DNA of 64,000 nt. Source: Myxococcota bacterium (GTDB lineage Bacteria > Myxococcota_A > UBA796). Below are positions 44,717 through 53,192 of this stretch, one piece after another. The DNA lies in assembly GCA_029251165.1 (NCBI GenBank), contig JAQXDW010000089.1:1-64000 (forward strand), written 5' to 3'. The number at the start of each line of letters is the position of its first letter. Within the stretch, counting starts at the first letter, position 1. The notes below the pieces were generated by a model that ran no database searches, was not told where the DNA came from, and worked only from the letters and a program-made list of their open reading frames with translations. A program made the translations under genes and the position numbers.

Positions 44717-44730
44717 TGACTCGGAAGGTA

Positions 44731-44739
44731 CCCCCCCCC
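44731..44739 (+). repeat. Nine-C homopolymer upstream of an exported-protein gene
   Basis: CCCCCCCCC lies between the start of the gene at 43910-44716 (minus strand, starts at 44716) and the upstream lipoprotein gene. On the coding strand it is G9, 15-23 bases before the start codon, where length changes could alter ribosome-binding-site or promoter geometry. Confidence 0.85.
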
Positions 44740-44759
44740 TTGATAACAGGCAAGCGGCG

Positions 44760-46244
44760 TCAAGGAGAGATGCTGAAGGAGAATGCACCGTCGGCCCCGG
44801 TGAGGGCGGAACCGTAGAATTCACCGCTGTCATCGTAGACTTCGATGACCGAGAAGCCAGACTCATCCGTGGGGCGGGTGATCGTCCCGCTGAGGACCAC
44901 ACCAGAGCTGAGCTGCCAGGAGGACTCGCTCTCTACAGCGGGGTTGAGCAGCTCACGACGGGTCACTGCTGAGGCCGTGCCCTGGGTGAGGGTGAGCCGA
45001 ACGTCGAGGGGAACGTCTGGGACCATGACGTCGAGCATCCCGGTGCTGTCGGTGTAGGCCGTGTAGGTGGCGTTGTTGAAGCCCTGCTCGACGAAGGTGA
45101 CCAGGACATTTACCGCTGGGTAGCTTTCCGCAGTGAGGACCTCGCGCCGGAGGTTGACCTGCTCTGCCAGCGGGATGAGACCGAGGTTGGTGTCTGCGCT
45201 GCCGATCTGGATGGCCTGCTCCAGCGGTCCGGTGAGATCCGTGATCTCGGCTGGCGGAATGATCTCCAGGGTCCACTCGCCGGGCAGGGCGTAGACCAGG
45301 AACTCTCCGCTCTGGTTTGTCTCGGTCTCGACGACCATGGAACCGCTGCTCTGAAAGAGCGCTGAGGAGGTGAGCCGGACGACGGCGTTGTACATGGTCT
45401 GACCGGTCGCGGAGCGAGGAATCCCGCTGATCAGGACCGGGCTGATCTCGCCGACGTTGATGTCGACCTGTGCCCCGCCGGCGTCTTCCTCGAAGGAGAC
45501 CATTTCCTGAATGGTCGGCAGGGTACTGCCGGTCGCGGGCTCGGTCTGGACAATGTATTCTCCTGGCTCAGCCCGCAGCATATAGAAGCCTGAAGAGTCA
45601 GTCTGGGTGGCTCCTCCCTGGATGCCTGTTGCAGCGTCGATGAGCCGCACGGTGCAGTCGATGGCCTCGCCAGAGCTGTTGGTGACGGTTCCAAAGATCG
45701 GGTCACCGTAGCCAAGGCTGATCTCGCCGAGGTCTTCATCGCTGGAGATGCTGAGGTCACCCTCAATGTAGAACGGAAGCTCCGGCGGCTCGGTCGGCAG
45801 CGCTGCGATCTGGTAGCCCTCACCAGCCGGTAGGCGGATACTGAAGGCGCCAGCGTCGTCGGTCTGGACGGTCGAGGAGACGATGGTGTCTGGCTGATAG
45901 ACTGTGACATCTCCGAGCACCGGAACGTCGGCAGCCCCCGGAACCTGAACACCGTAGGGGTTGGCAGAGAAGCCGGTCATCGAGCCGGTGATCTCAACCG
46001 TGGGCTGAAGCTCGAGGCGCATGTCCTGCCAGTCCGCTTCATCAGCGAGCCAGAACGACTGTGGATCGAGATCTTCGTCGACGGCGACTGTGGGCAGAAC
46101 ATCGAGACGGAGTCGGATGTCTTCGAAGGCTCCCTTGTTGAGGTCTTGGTAAGACTCGGACATGGACGAGTCTTCGTTGACCGTGCTGTACTGCATTTCG
46201 CTGCAGCCGCTCAGCAGGACCGTAAGCAACGTGAACATCCGCAT
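44760..46244 (-). CDS. Lipoprotein with repeated carboxypeptidase-regulatory-like domains
   Basis: The 494-aa protein has a lipobox (MRMFTLLTVLLSGC) and several beta-sandwich repeats of the CarboxypepD_reg type, for example GDPIFGTVTNSSGEAIDCTV and QTDSSGFYMLRAEPGEY, then similar units to the end. Such domains give rigid surface extensions; no enzyme motif is seen. ATG 46244 overlaps the stop of the upstream lipoprotein (TAATG) and has GGGGAG eight bases upstream. Confidence 0.85.
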   Translation of the reverse strand: MRMFTLLTVLLSGCSEMQYSTVNEDSSMSESYQDLNKGAFEDIRLRLDVLPTVAVDEDLDPQSFWLADEADWQDMRLELQPTVEITGSMTGFSANPYGVQVPGAADVPVLGDVTVYQPDTIVSSTVQTDDAGAFSIRLPAGEGYQIAALPTEPPELPFYIEGDLSISSDEDLGEISLGYGDPIFGTVTNSSGEAIDCTVRLIDAATGIQGGATQTDSSGFYMLRAEPGEYIVQTEPATGSTLPTIQEMVSFEEDAGGAQVDINVGEISPVLISGIPRSATGQTMYNAVVRLTSSALFQSSGSMVVETETNQSGEFLVYALPGEWTLEIIPPAEITDLTGPLEQAIQIGSADTNLGLIPLAEQVNLRREVLTAESYPAVNVLVTFVEQGFNNATYTAYTDSTGMLDVMVPDVPLDVRLTLTQGTASAVTRRELLNPAVESESSWQLSSGVVLSGTITRPTDESGFSVIEVYDDSGEFYGSALTGADGAFSFSISP

Positions 46245-46651
46245 TATAGTGACTCCCCGCTGACCTGAAGCGGCCACTCTGCACGGACAGATGCTCCGGC
46301 GGTGTCTTCCGCGTAGAACGTGAGCACCTTGCCGTCATAGGCATCGTTGTAGAGCAGCTCAAGCTGGCTTGCGACCGCAGAGGCTCCTGCATCCGGAATA
46401 AGCGACCAGTTCTCCTGAAGTCCGAACGCGGTGATGCTCCACCGGAAGCTCAGGGCTTCTACATCGTCCAGATCTTCGATGATGACGAAGACCTTCACCG
46501 AGGCCTGATCCAGCACGATAGGCTCACCGATGGTGTTGGAGACGGCATCGATTGTGGGCGGCTCGTTCACAGGGATCTCTTCGATGGGGAGGAAGAAGAA
46601 GCAACCGCTTGTCAGCATGCTGAGTGTGACTGCTGTACTCACCCTGAGCAT
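46244..46651 (-). CDS. Small lipoprotein with Ig-like fold
   Basis: The 135-aa protein has a lipobox (LSMLTSGC) and a mature beta-rich region (VFVIIEDLDDVEALSFRWSITAF, VLTFYAEDTAGASVRAEW) resembling Ig or PKD-type folds. ATG 46651 is preferred to the longer frame. It is directly coupled to the larger lipoprotein downstream, suggesting a shared envelope role. Confidence 0.8.
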   Translation of the reverse strand: MLRVSTAVTLSMLTSGCFFFLPIEEIPVNEPPTIDAVSNTIGEPIVLDQASVKVFVIIEDLDDVEALSFRWSITAFGLQENWSLIPDAGASAVASQLELLYNDAYDGKVLTFYAEDTAGASVRAEWPLQVSGESL

Positions 46652-46754
46652 TATGCAAGACCTGTGCCACAGACTGCGAGTCCGGTAGCCTTGTGGCATA
46701 TCGGTAGGAAGAGTCCTGCAGCGGGTAGAGAATCGAGACATCTGTGTCAGGCCA

Positions 46755-48557
46755 CTATCGCTGTCCCAGCGGGACCATTGAGCCGGGCTGGATGCCCTTG
46801 AGGGTGTGGGTCTGAGCGTCTCCCTCCGGGCACTTCAGCTCCACGGTGTGCTCCCGATCCGGCTCGGAGAGCTGGAAGCGGTGGCCGAGTCCGGCGGCCG
46901 TTCCGAGCGCGTCACCATCCAAAGATACCGTGCAGCTCCCATCGAGTCCGGGCAGCTGGATGGTTGCCGGCTTCCGCTTGAGGTCTGAGATGGTGACGGT
47001 CTGAGACTCGCCGGAGACGACAGTGATCTCCTGGATGTGGGGGAGAGAGTAGTCGTTCTCGACCCGCAGGGTGTGCGTTCCGGCCAGCAACTCGATGGCC
47101 CCGACCTGTCCAGTGCGGCCGCGGCGCTTGTCATCGATGTAGATGTAGCCCCAGGCCCCGGGAACCAGCACCGTGACCCTGCCGGGGGTGTCGTCAACCG
47201 GCGGCGACTCGGTGACGCTGACTCTGGGGTTGGGGATGACGTTGACTTGCGGACGGACAATGGCGAGAGGCTCTGGCTGCTCCAGCGGAGCGTCCGGACG
47301 GAGGGAGGGCTCCTCGACTGGCGGCTCAGGCTCGACCGGCTGCTCGGGCTCGACCGGTGGCTCCACAACATCCACGACGGACGGCAGGATCGGCGCGACG
47401 ATCTCCGGAGGTGGAGCGGGCCACAGCGCCCAGGTCAGCAAACCCGCTGCCAGCGGAACCGTGAGGGCGACCAGCCACCACGGCTTGCTGTCAGCGGGCT
47501 CCTCCGGCTGGAGGCTGTGCATTCCCTGGATGAGCGTGAGGACCTCTTCGTTGTCCTCGTCCATCGACAGCAGCCGGTTGAACAGCCGGAGGGCTTCGAG
47601 GTGGTTGTGTGCCTCAAGTCGGGCCCGCCCCAGCAGCATCAGCTCACCGAGGAGGTGCTCCGAGAGCTGCTTCTCGTAGGCATCGGGGCCCATCATCCAG
47701 CGCTGCAGTCCCCAGCGCTCGTCGCTGGAGTCAATCCCGACGTCTGACAGCACTGGGAGCAACTCTTCGAGGGCGTCTCCGGCACGCACCTGGCGATCAT
47801 CGGTGTCGGTCTGGAGCAGGCGCTCGATGGTGTCTGCGAAGCCGCCGGAGATGTCGGGCACCAGCTCCATGACATGCGGTCGATTTCCATCGATGATGTT
47901 GCGCAGGATGATGCTGGGGTTGGTGCCGGTGAACGGGAGCTGACCGGTGACGAGGTGGAACAGCAAGGTGCCCAGCGAGAACAGGTCACTGCGCTGATCC
48001 AGCGGACGCTCCATGGCCTGCTCAGGACTCATGTACGCGGGGCTACCAACCAGCGCGCCCGTCAGGGTGAGGTGCATCTCGTCGAGAAAGTGGGCGATGC
48101 CGAAGTCCATCAGCTTGATGGTCCCATCGCGGCGGAGCATCACGTTCTCGGGCTTGAGATCCCGGTGGATGATGTTCATGCCGTGGGCATAGCTGAGGGC
48201 CTCGGCGAGCTTGATGCCAACCAGCGTGGCGACCTCGCTCGGCAGCCGCCCTCGGTCAGAGATGATCTCCTGGAGGGTCAGCCCGTCGACGTACTCTGTG
48301 ACGATGTAGCAGTCGTCAGCTTCCGAGCCGGAGTAGTCAAAGATCTTGAGGATGTTCTCATGATCCATGTGCTCGATGGCGCGGGCTTCTCGGGCGAACC
48401 GCTGCCGGTTGCGCTCGGTTGCAGAGAGGTGGGGATGGAGAACCTTGATGGCGACCTCACGCCCCAGCGTCAGGTGACGACCCCGGTAGACCGTCGCCAT
48501 TCCGCCTTCTCCAAGCTTCTGGAGGACCTCATATTTGTCGAGGACGCTGCCGATCAA
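46755..48557 (-). CDS. Hanks-type Ser/Thr protein kinase with transmembrane helix and PEGA-like tail
   Basis: The 600-aa protein has a kinase domain (1-280) with [14 protein letters not shown] Lys K38 (EVAIKVL), HRDLKPEN near 131 and DFGIAHF near 150, then [14 protein letters not shown]-like linker follows, then one membrane helix (about 362-383), a Pro/Glu-rich spacer, and two beta-rich PEGA-like modules (about 455-600: [42 protein letters not shown]). The tail should be periplasmic and may sense envelope state. FHA proteins in this window are possible readers, but that is inference. Confidence 0.94.
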   Translation of the reverse strand: MIGSVLDKYEVLQKLGEGGMATVYRGRHLTLGREVAIKVLHPHLSATERNRQRFAREARAIEHMDHENILKIFDYSGSEADDCYIVTEYVDGLTLQEIISDRGRLPSEVATLVGIKLAEALSYAHGMNIIHRDLKPENVMLRRDGTIKLMDFGIAHFLDEMHLTLTGALVGSPAYMSPEQAMERPLDQRSDLFSLGTLLFHLVTGQLPFTGTNPSIILRNIIDGNRPHVMELVPDISGGFADTIERLLQTDTDDRQVRAGDALEELLPVLSDVGIDSSDERWGLQRWMMGPDAYEKQLSEHLLGELMLLGRARLEAHNHLEALRLFNRLLSMDEDNEEVLTLIQGMHSLQPEEPADSKPWWLVALTVPLAAGLLTWALWPAPPPEIVAPILPSVVDVVEPPVEPEQPVEPEPPVEEPSLRPDAPLEQPEPLAIVRPQVNVIPNPRVSVTESPPVDDTPGRVTVLVPGAWGYIYIDDKRRGRTGQVGAIELLAGTHTLRVENDYSLPHIQEITVVSGESQTVTISDLKRKPATIQLPGLDGSCTVSLDGDALGTAAGLGHRFQLSEPDREHTVELKCPEGDAQTHTLKGIQPGSMVPLGQR

Positions 48558-48608
48558 GGTTGTAGCACCTGTGTCAGAGGGGTCTGGAGGGAGGCTCTGG
48601 GGGCTGGA

Positions 48609-48629
48609 CCGGGGTTGATTCTACCCCGG
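48609..48629. terminator. Hairpin between ppsR and kinase genes
   Basis: CCGGGGT (48609-48615) pairs perfectly with ACCCCGG (48623-48629) around a seven-base loop, 34 bases after the ppsR stop. No T-run follows on the minus strand. Possible weak terminator or processing site. Confidence 0.35.
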
Positions 48630-48662
48630 CAGGCTGAAGATCGCAGCTTAGTGCGCGCAGGC

Positions 48663-49523
48663 TTAGAGCTGTCCAGCCTCTCGAACCGCTCCTGCAAGCT
48701 CCTTACCCAGGCCACGGTCATTCATAATCTTGATGATGATCGCGGCGGTCTCTTCGACGGCTTTTCGGGTGACATCGATCACCGGCCAGCTCGGATTCTG
48801 CCGGTAGAGGTCCTCGGCCCAGTCGAGCTCCGCGAGGATGTAGTCCATGTCAGAGTAGTTGCTCCGCCCGGCGACCTGCATCGTCACCAGGCGGTGTCGG
48901 CGGATCTCCTGGAGGCTCTCCGGGTCGATTGTCAGGGCGAAGACCCGACGGGTGTTGGCGAGCGCGAGCTGGCGGGGCAGGGGGCGATCCAGAACCAGCG
49001 GAACATTGCTGACTTTGTAGCCCTTGTGCGCGAGGTAGACCGACAGCGGAGTCTTTGAGGTGCGGGAGACGCCGACGAGGATGATGTCGGCATCCGAGAG
49101 CATCCTCGGCTCTTTTCCATCGTCTGCCTTGACCGTGAACTCAACAGCCTCGATGCGCTGGAAGTACGCACTGTCGGCCTTGTGCATCCTGCCGGGCATC
49201 TCTTCAGGCTGGGTCTCTAAAAAGAGCGTGAGCTGGCTGAGCAGCGAGCCGATGAGATCGGTGAATTGCACCCGGTGATGCTTCGCCAGCTCTGCAGCAG
49301 CGACGCGCATGTCGGTCCGGACCAGCGTGGTCACGAGCATGGCGTCTTCCTTTGCCGCCAGCCGCACCAGCCGCTCGAGCTGATCGCGCTCGGTGATGTT
49401 TGGGAAAGCCCTGACATGGACGAGGTAGCCCTGGAACTGGTGGAGAGCAGCGCGCACCACCTTCTCGGCAGTGTCACCAGTACCGTCAGAGATGATGAAG
49501 ATGGGATTGACCCGAGGCGTCAT
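48663..49523 (-). CDS. ppsR: Pyruvate, phosphate dikinase / PEP synthase regulatory protein (DUF299)
   Basis: The 286-aa protein matches the bifunctional kinase/phosphorylase that controls PEP synthase or pyruvate phosphate dikinase. Features are IISDGTGDTAEKVVRAAL at the start, the P-loop-like GVSRTSKTPLSVYLA near 149, and ERRRY-like AGRSNYSDMDYI. Full length. No PEP synthase or dikinase gene is in the window. It is divergent from the SCP2-like gene. Confidence 0.93.
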   Translation of the reverse strand: MTPRVNPIFIISDGTGDTAEKVVRAALHQFQGYLVHVRAFPNITERDQLERLVRLAAKEDAMLVTTLVRTDMRVAAAELAKHHRVQFTDLIGSLLSQLTLFLETQPEEMPGRMHKADSAYFQRIEAVEFTVKADDGKEPRMLSDADIILVGVSRTSKTPLSVYLAHKGYKVSNVPLVLDRPLPRQLALANTRRVFALTIDPESLQEIRRHRLVTMQVAGRSNYSDMDYILAELDWAEDLYRQNPSWPVIDVTRKAVEETAAIIIKIMNDRGLGKELAGAVREAGQL

Positions 49524-49638
49524 CAGCGCAACCTCCAGGACCCGGTTAAGCCCGCTGTCACTTCAGCCGGGCCGGCAGGGCCGCTCGCCGTGCTGGTATA
49601 ACGATTTTACGACGGTTCACCCCGCTGACAGGCTGGTG

Positions 49639-49971
49639 ATGGCACAAGATCCCCGAACGTTCTTTGAAGATCGCGCACGGCACTCCACCGAGCGCATCCG
49701 CGCCGGGCTGCCAGAAAAGGTCGTGGTTGTCTTTGAAATTGACGGTCCTGGCGGGGGAATCTGGCAGGTCTCGAATCGGCACGAGCGCACCATCGGACCC
49801 GTCACGCCCGGACCGAAGGACTGCATCGTCCGGTGCAACAGCGCGGACTTTATGTCTGTTCTCCGCAACGAGCTCAAGCCCAACGATGCCTTCGGTGACG
49901 GGCGGCTGGTTGTCTCTGGAGACATCGGCCTGCTCTTGAAGCTCCGTCGGATGTTCATCTCCGCATTCTGA
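49639..49971 (+). CDS. SCP2-like sterol-binding-fold protein
   Basis: The 110-aa protein fits the SCP2 lipid-binding fold: VVVVFEIDGPGGGIWQV, KDCIVRCNSADFMSVL and AFGDGRLVVSGDIGLLLKL. Such proteins bind fatty acyl-CoAs or sterols. The start is ATG 49639; no strong ribosome-binding site is seen. It precedes an alpha-methylacyl-CoA racemase-like gene by nine bases, which suggests shared lipid metabolism. A longer upstream frame crosses the divergent ppsR promoter region and is not convincing. Confidence 0.85.
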   Translation: MAQDPRTFFEDRARHSTERIRAGLPEKVVVVFEIDGPGGGIWQVSNRHERTIGPVTPGPKDCIVRCNSADFMSVLRNELKPNDAFGDGRLVVSGDIGLLLKLRRMFISAF

Positions 49972-49980
49972 GAGCGCCCC

Positions 49981-51081
49981 ATGCCCCAGCCCCTCGCCGG
50001 TGTTCGCATCCTCGATCTCTCCCGGCTCCTCCCCGGTCCGATGTGCTCGTGGTACCTGATGGGCCTCGGCGCGGAGGTCGTTCGGGTAGAGCATCCCAGC
50101 CACCCCGACTACATGCGGTTCGTTCCCCCCAACGATTCGTCGGGTACAGGTGCATGGTTTCACGCGGTGAATGCGGGCAAGCGATCGGTTGCCTTGGACC
50201 TCAAGCAGCCGGGAGATCGAGAGAAGCTGATCGCCATGCTTCCTGGCTTTGATGTCCTCCTGGAGAGCTTTCGTCCGGGCGTGATGGCACGGCTTGGCCT
50301 CGATCCGGTCCAGCTCCGGGCCCAGCACCCCCGTCTGATCATCGCCAGCATCAGCGGGTTTGGTCAAGACGGCCCGATGCGCACCGCTCCGGGGCACGAC
50401 CTCGGGTATCGGGCGCTGGCCGGCTCCCTGGCCGTTGGTCCTCGCGATGCCGACGGGCTCCCGAGCATGCCCGGGCTTCAGGTCGCCGACATCGCCGGAG
50501 GCTCGATGACTGGTGCGATGGCCATCTCCGCAGCGCTGTATGGCCGCGAGAAGACGGGAGAGGGAGACTGGCTGGACATCTCCATGACCGAGAGCGTCAT
50601 GGCCCTCGCTGCTCTCGAGATCGCCGCGACCGCAACCGCCGGGCAGCGACCGGTACCGGGTAAGACCGCCCTGACTGGTGGCTCGCCGTTCTACCAGATG
50701 TACCGCTGCTCCGATGGGGGCGTGGTTGCGTTCGCCGCCCTGGAGCCAAAGTTTCAGCAGGCGCTCAGTGCAGCCGTGGGGCAAGAGGTCGAGATGTCTG
50801 AGGACGCTCTCGCCGCCCTGTTCGCCACCCGGACCCGCGATGAGTGGGCCTGCCTGCTGGAGGGAGCCTGCGTCAACCCCATGCTGGAGCTCGACGAGCT
50901 CGCGGAGCACCCCCAGCACGTCCACCGCCGCTCGCTGGTTGGTACGGGCGCTGCACTTCGAGTGCGCCCGCCGTTTGCAGGCTGTCAGGAGATGATGACC
51001 CGCCCCGCGCCCACGCCCGATGAGCACACCCAAGAGGAGCTGGCCCGCGCCGGCTTGCTCAATGACAAGGAACAATCATGA
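49981..51081 (+). CDS. CoA-transferase III family protein, alpha-methylacyl-CoA racemase-like
   Basis: The 366-aa protein starts LAGVRILDLSRLLPGPMCS, typical of the CaiB/BaiF/AMACR family. H139 (PGHDLGYRALAG) and D170 (QVADIAGG) match the acid/base pair of alpha-methylacyl-CoA racemases, so racemisation of 2-methylacyl-CoAs is more likely than CoA transfer. Length fits. Its TGA overlaps the ATG of a 43-aa membrane-peptide gene in an ATGA arrangement. It follows the SCP2-like gene by nine bases. Confidence 0.92.
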   Translation: MPQPLAGVRILDLSRLLPGPMCSWYLMGLGAEVVRVEHPSHPDYMRFVPPNDSSGTGAWFHAVNAGKRSVALDLKQPGDREKLIAMLPGFDVLLESFRPGVMARLGLDPVQLRAQHPRLIIASISGFGQDGPMRTAPGHDLGYRALAGSLAVGPRDADGLPSMPGLQVADIAGGSMTGAMAISAALYGREKTGEGDWLDISMTESVMALAALEIAATATAGQRPVPGKTALTGGSPFYQMYRCSDGGVVAFAALEPKFQQALSAAVGQEVEMSEDALAALFATRTRDEWACLLEGACVNPMLELDELAEHPQHVHRRSLVGTGAALRVRPPFAGCQEMMTRPAPTPDEHTQEELARAGLLNDKEQS

Positions 51082-51209
51082 CTGCGCCGCCCATCGTCCT
51101 CGGTCCGATGGAGTGGGGCCTCGTCGTGCTCTCCTGCGCCATCATCATGCTCTTCTTGGGCCGAAAGCTGCTCGACGATATTCGGCGCTGGACAAAGCGC
51201 TCGGAGTAG
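51078..51209 (+). CDS. 43-aa single-pass membrane peptide, coupled to the racemase-like gene
   Basis: The short frame reads MTAPPIVLGPMEWGLVVLSC, then a hydrophobic stretch, then FLGRKLLDDIRRWTKRSE and a TAG at 51207-51209. One N-terminal membrane helix (about 11-27) and a basic amphipathic tail give it a TatA-like outline, but the key TatA residues are not convincing. The ATG overlaps the upstream stop codon (ATGA), which supports real translation. Its last codons and stop are the first copy of a three-copy 16-bp tandem repeat. Confidence 0.68.
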   Translation: MTAPPIVLGPMEWGLVVLSCAIIMLFLGRKLLDDIRRWTKRSE

Positions 51210-51240
51210 AAGGCGCTCGGAGTAGAAAGCGCTCGGAGTA
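51197..51240 (+). repeat. Three tandem 16-bp units overlapping a stop codon
   Basis: GCGCTCGGAGTAGAAG (51197-51212), GCGCTCGGAGTAGAAA (51213-51228) and GCGCTCGGAGTA (51229-51240, partial). The first copy encodes the end of the 43-aa peptide and holds its TAG. Copies are nearly identical, so the expansion looks recent. Confidence 0.92.
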
Positions 51241-51253
51241 GGTAGATCGTCGC

Positions 51254-51718
51254 TCAGATCAGCGAGAACTGCGCGCTGACTGCCAGGATCAGGATCGAGT
51301 GCACCCACATGTGGCGCAGGAGACGCTTGGTGGCCGCGCTGTAGGCCTCCTCATCGGTCACCCCGGCGTCGCCGTCGAGCTTGCGGAGGGGCTCCAAGGT
51401 CCAGACCTCCAGCTTGAGGTTGGAGACCCACATGATAAAAAAGGTCACCCAGGCGGCGAGGATCTGGACCTCACCAGGCGTCGACCAGCCCCAAGAAAAT
51501 TCGCCATGCTTCAGCCAGTATGCGGCGAGCATCCCAAAGATTGACGCCCCCAGTGAGAGGCCCAGACCGGGCCCCCAGGCTCGGTAGCTGCGCACCAGAT
51601 CCCACGGCTTCATGTGGGGGAGGGCGCTGGCTGCGGTGATGATAATTGTGAAGGCGACGAGGGGCCCTCCGTAGAGGAGGAACCCGAGGTTCTGCAGTAT
51701 CTGGGCTGCGGTCAGCAT
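51254..51718 (-). CDS. Four-helix membrane protein of unknown function
   Basis: The 154-aa protein has four hydrophobic helices: ILQNLGFLLYGGPLVAF, LGLSLGASIFGMLAAYWL, AAWVTFFIMWVSNLKLE and MWVHSILILAVSAQFSLI. Charged loops connect them. It resembles small DUF-type membrane proteins, but I do not name a family. It converges with the 43-aa peptide gene and is divergent from the next. Confidence 0.8.
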   Translation of the reverse strand: MLTAAQILQNLGFLLYGGPLVAFTIIITAASALPHMKPWDLVRSYRAWGPGLGLSLGASIFGMLAAYWLKHGEFSWGWSTPGEVQILAAWVTFFIMWVSNLKLEVWTLEPLRKLDGDAGVTDEEAYSAATKRLLRHMWVHSILILAVSAQFSLI

Positions 51719-51819
51719 GGAGGCTGGATACCGACAGCGAGGCGCGATGTCAACGGCACCGCCAATTTGGTTGCTGCTGGCAGCCTGACAGTGGATATAG
51801 AGTGGCTCCCTGCGTCCCG

Positions 51820-53166
51820 ATGACTACTATGCTGCTTCTCTTCCTCTCCTCAGCCCATGCTGGCGATGTTCTCCTCCCAGAGTTCACCGCTGGATCGTTC
51901 TCCGACTTTGAGGCGGCAGAGCAGCTCACCGCTCGCATCGACGATGAGCTGACTTCCCGACGCGTCTCTGTCGACGGTCCTGACGTCATCCTTCGCGGAG
52001 CCGAGGATCTCGCGGTGGGGTGCGCGGAGGAGCCGGGCTGCCCGTCGGAGCTGCTCTCTCGCATGCCAGCCCGGCTCGCTGTGATCGGCCGCGTCAGCTC
52101 TCAAGGGGGTCGCTTCGTCACCGACGTAAGCTTCTACACTCCGAACGACCCATCACCCATCGAGAAGCTCTCTCGTGAGCTGAGCAGCGCTGATTTCACA
52201 GACTTCTCTGTGGCGATCGCCGACACCATCGAGTCGCTGCTCCCGCTGCTCCCCCCCATCCCTGGGAGCGCACCAGACCTCCCTGATGAACCCGATCCCA
52301 TCGCGATGGAGCCCGCGGAGCCCATCGAGCCGGATCCGATCAGGCTGGAGCCGCTGGAGCCGCTGGAGCCGCTGGAGCGAGAGGTCTCGGATGACCCTCG
52401 AATCCGCTCTCTGCCATGGCAGGCACAGACAAAGTTCTTCGCCAGCGGGATGGGGGCGGACGAGTGGCTTGTCGCGCATCGGGTACGAACGGGCAAGCTG
52501 CTCTTTGAGGTTCAAGGTGCAGCGGTATTTGGCGATGTCTCTCGCCGCTACGACACCCGCATCTCCGTCTCGACCGGCAGCGACGGCGCTCTGGAGCAAG
52601 GCACTCCCTACGAGTATGAGGACTTCATCCAGGGCACCGGTCAGCTGTTCGGTGCCTCCATTGGGTATGCCCCGATCTGGTGGCTGGAGACTGGCCTGTT
52701 CGCGGGACTGATGATGGGGGGCAAGGAGCTGACAACGGGATGGGAGCAGATCGAGGACGGCGTCCTGGTCGACGAGGACAATGAGGTCTATACCCCCACC
52801 TCAGCCATGCTTGGTGTCATCGAGCCGCGGCTCCGCATGTACTTCGTCGCCACGGGGGCGCTCAAGCCCTATGCCCTTGGTGGCGTCCACCTGCGGATCT
52901 ACGACGGCTATGACGTGCCCGACATCGCAGGGAAGATCAACTACTCCAACCGGCCAGGCGGGCTCGGTGCAGGCATCAATGCCGGGGCTGGACTGGCGTT
53001 CGATACCGCCGGTCAGCTCACTGGTTTTATTGAGGTTCCCTGGACCTACTTGTTCTCGCCGCCGCCTCACTATCAGGAGGGAACAGCACTCCTGACGACT
53101 CCCGAGAAGGCCCCCGGTTCAGAGCAGATGTTGATGTTTCGGGCCGGCGTCGGCATGCGGCTCTAA
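51820..53166 (+). CDS. Exported protein with Pro/Glu-rich linker and C-terminal beta-barrel-like domain
   Basis: The 448-aa product has a signal peptide (MTTMLLLFLSSAHAG), an N-terminal alpha/beta domain (about 16-150; a CAEEPGCPSELLSRM segment and ARLAVIGRVSS), a Pro/Glu linker with LEP repeats (52345-52377), and a C-terminal region (about 220-448) with amphipathic strands. The N-part resembles TolB-like or LpoB-like sensor folds; this is a guess. Start ATG 51820 (or 51829); no clear ribosome-binding site. The terminal residues MRL and stop are repeated directly downstream. Confidence 0.78.
   Translation: MTTMLLLFLSSAHAGDVLLPEFTAGSFSDFEAAEQLTARIDDELTSRRVSVDGPDVILRGAEDLAVGCAEEPGCPSELLSRMPARLAVIGRVSSQGGRFVTDVSFYTPNDPSPIEKLSRELSSADFTDFSVAIADTIESLLPLLPPIPGSAPDLPDEPDPIAMEPAEPIEPDPIRLEPLEPLEPLEREVSDDPRIRSLPWQAQTKFFASGMGADEWLVAHRVRTGKLLFEVQGAAVFGDVSRRYDTRISVSTGSDGALEQGTPYEYEDFIQGTGQLFGASIGYAPIWWLETGLFAGLMMGGKELTTGWEQIEDGVLVDEDNEVYTPTSAMLGVIEPRLRMYFVATGALKPYALGGVHLRIYDGYDVPDIAGKINYSNRPGGLGAGINAGAGLAFDTAGQLTGFIEVPWTYLFSPPPHYQEGTALLTTPEKAPGSEQMLMFRAGVGMRL
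52345..52377 (+). repeat. 9-bp in-frame repeat encoding LEP units
   Basis: CTGGAGCCG occurs three times in a row (52345-52371), followed by CTGGAG. It encodes LEPLEPLEPLE in the linker of the exported protein. Confidence 0.85.
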
Positions 53167-53187
53167 GCAGGCATGCGGCTCTAGGCA
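53152..53187 (+). repeat. 18-bp tandem duplication covering a gene end and stop codon
   Basis: GGCATGCGGCTCTAAGCA (53152-53169) is followed by GGCATGCGGCTCTAGGCA (53170-53187), one base different. The first copy contains the TAA stop of the exported-protein gene; the second has an in-frame TAG. Read-through would add AGMRL. Confidence 0.93.
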
Positions 53188-53192
53188 GGGTC

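Noticed and set aside
49558-51075. 505-codon minus-strand frame
   Set aside because: It is the shadow of the SCP2 and racemase-like genes, which have clear family motifs.
51078-51209. Assigning the 43-aa peptide as TatA
   Set aside because: The outline is similar, but the conserved Phe-Gly hinge and helix pattern are not convincing and no tatC is nearby.
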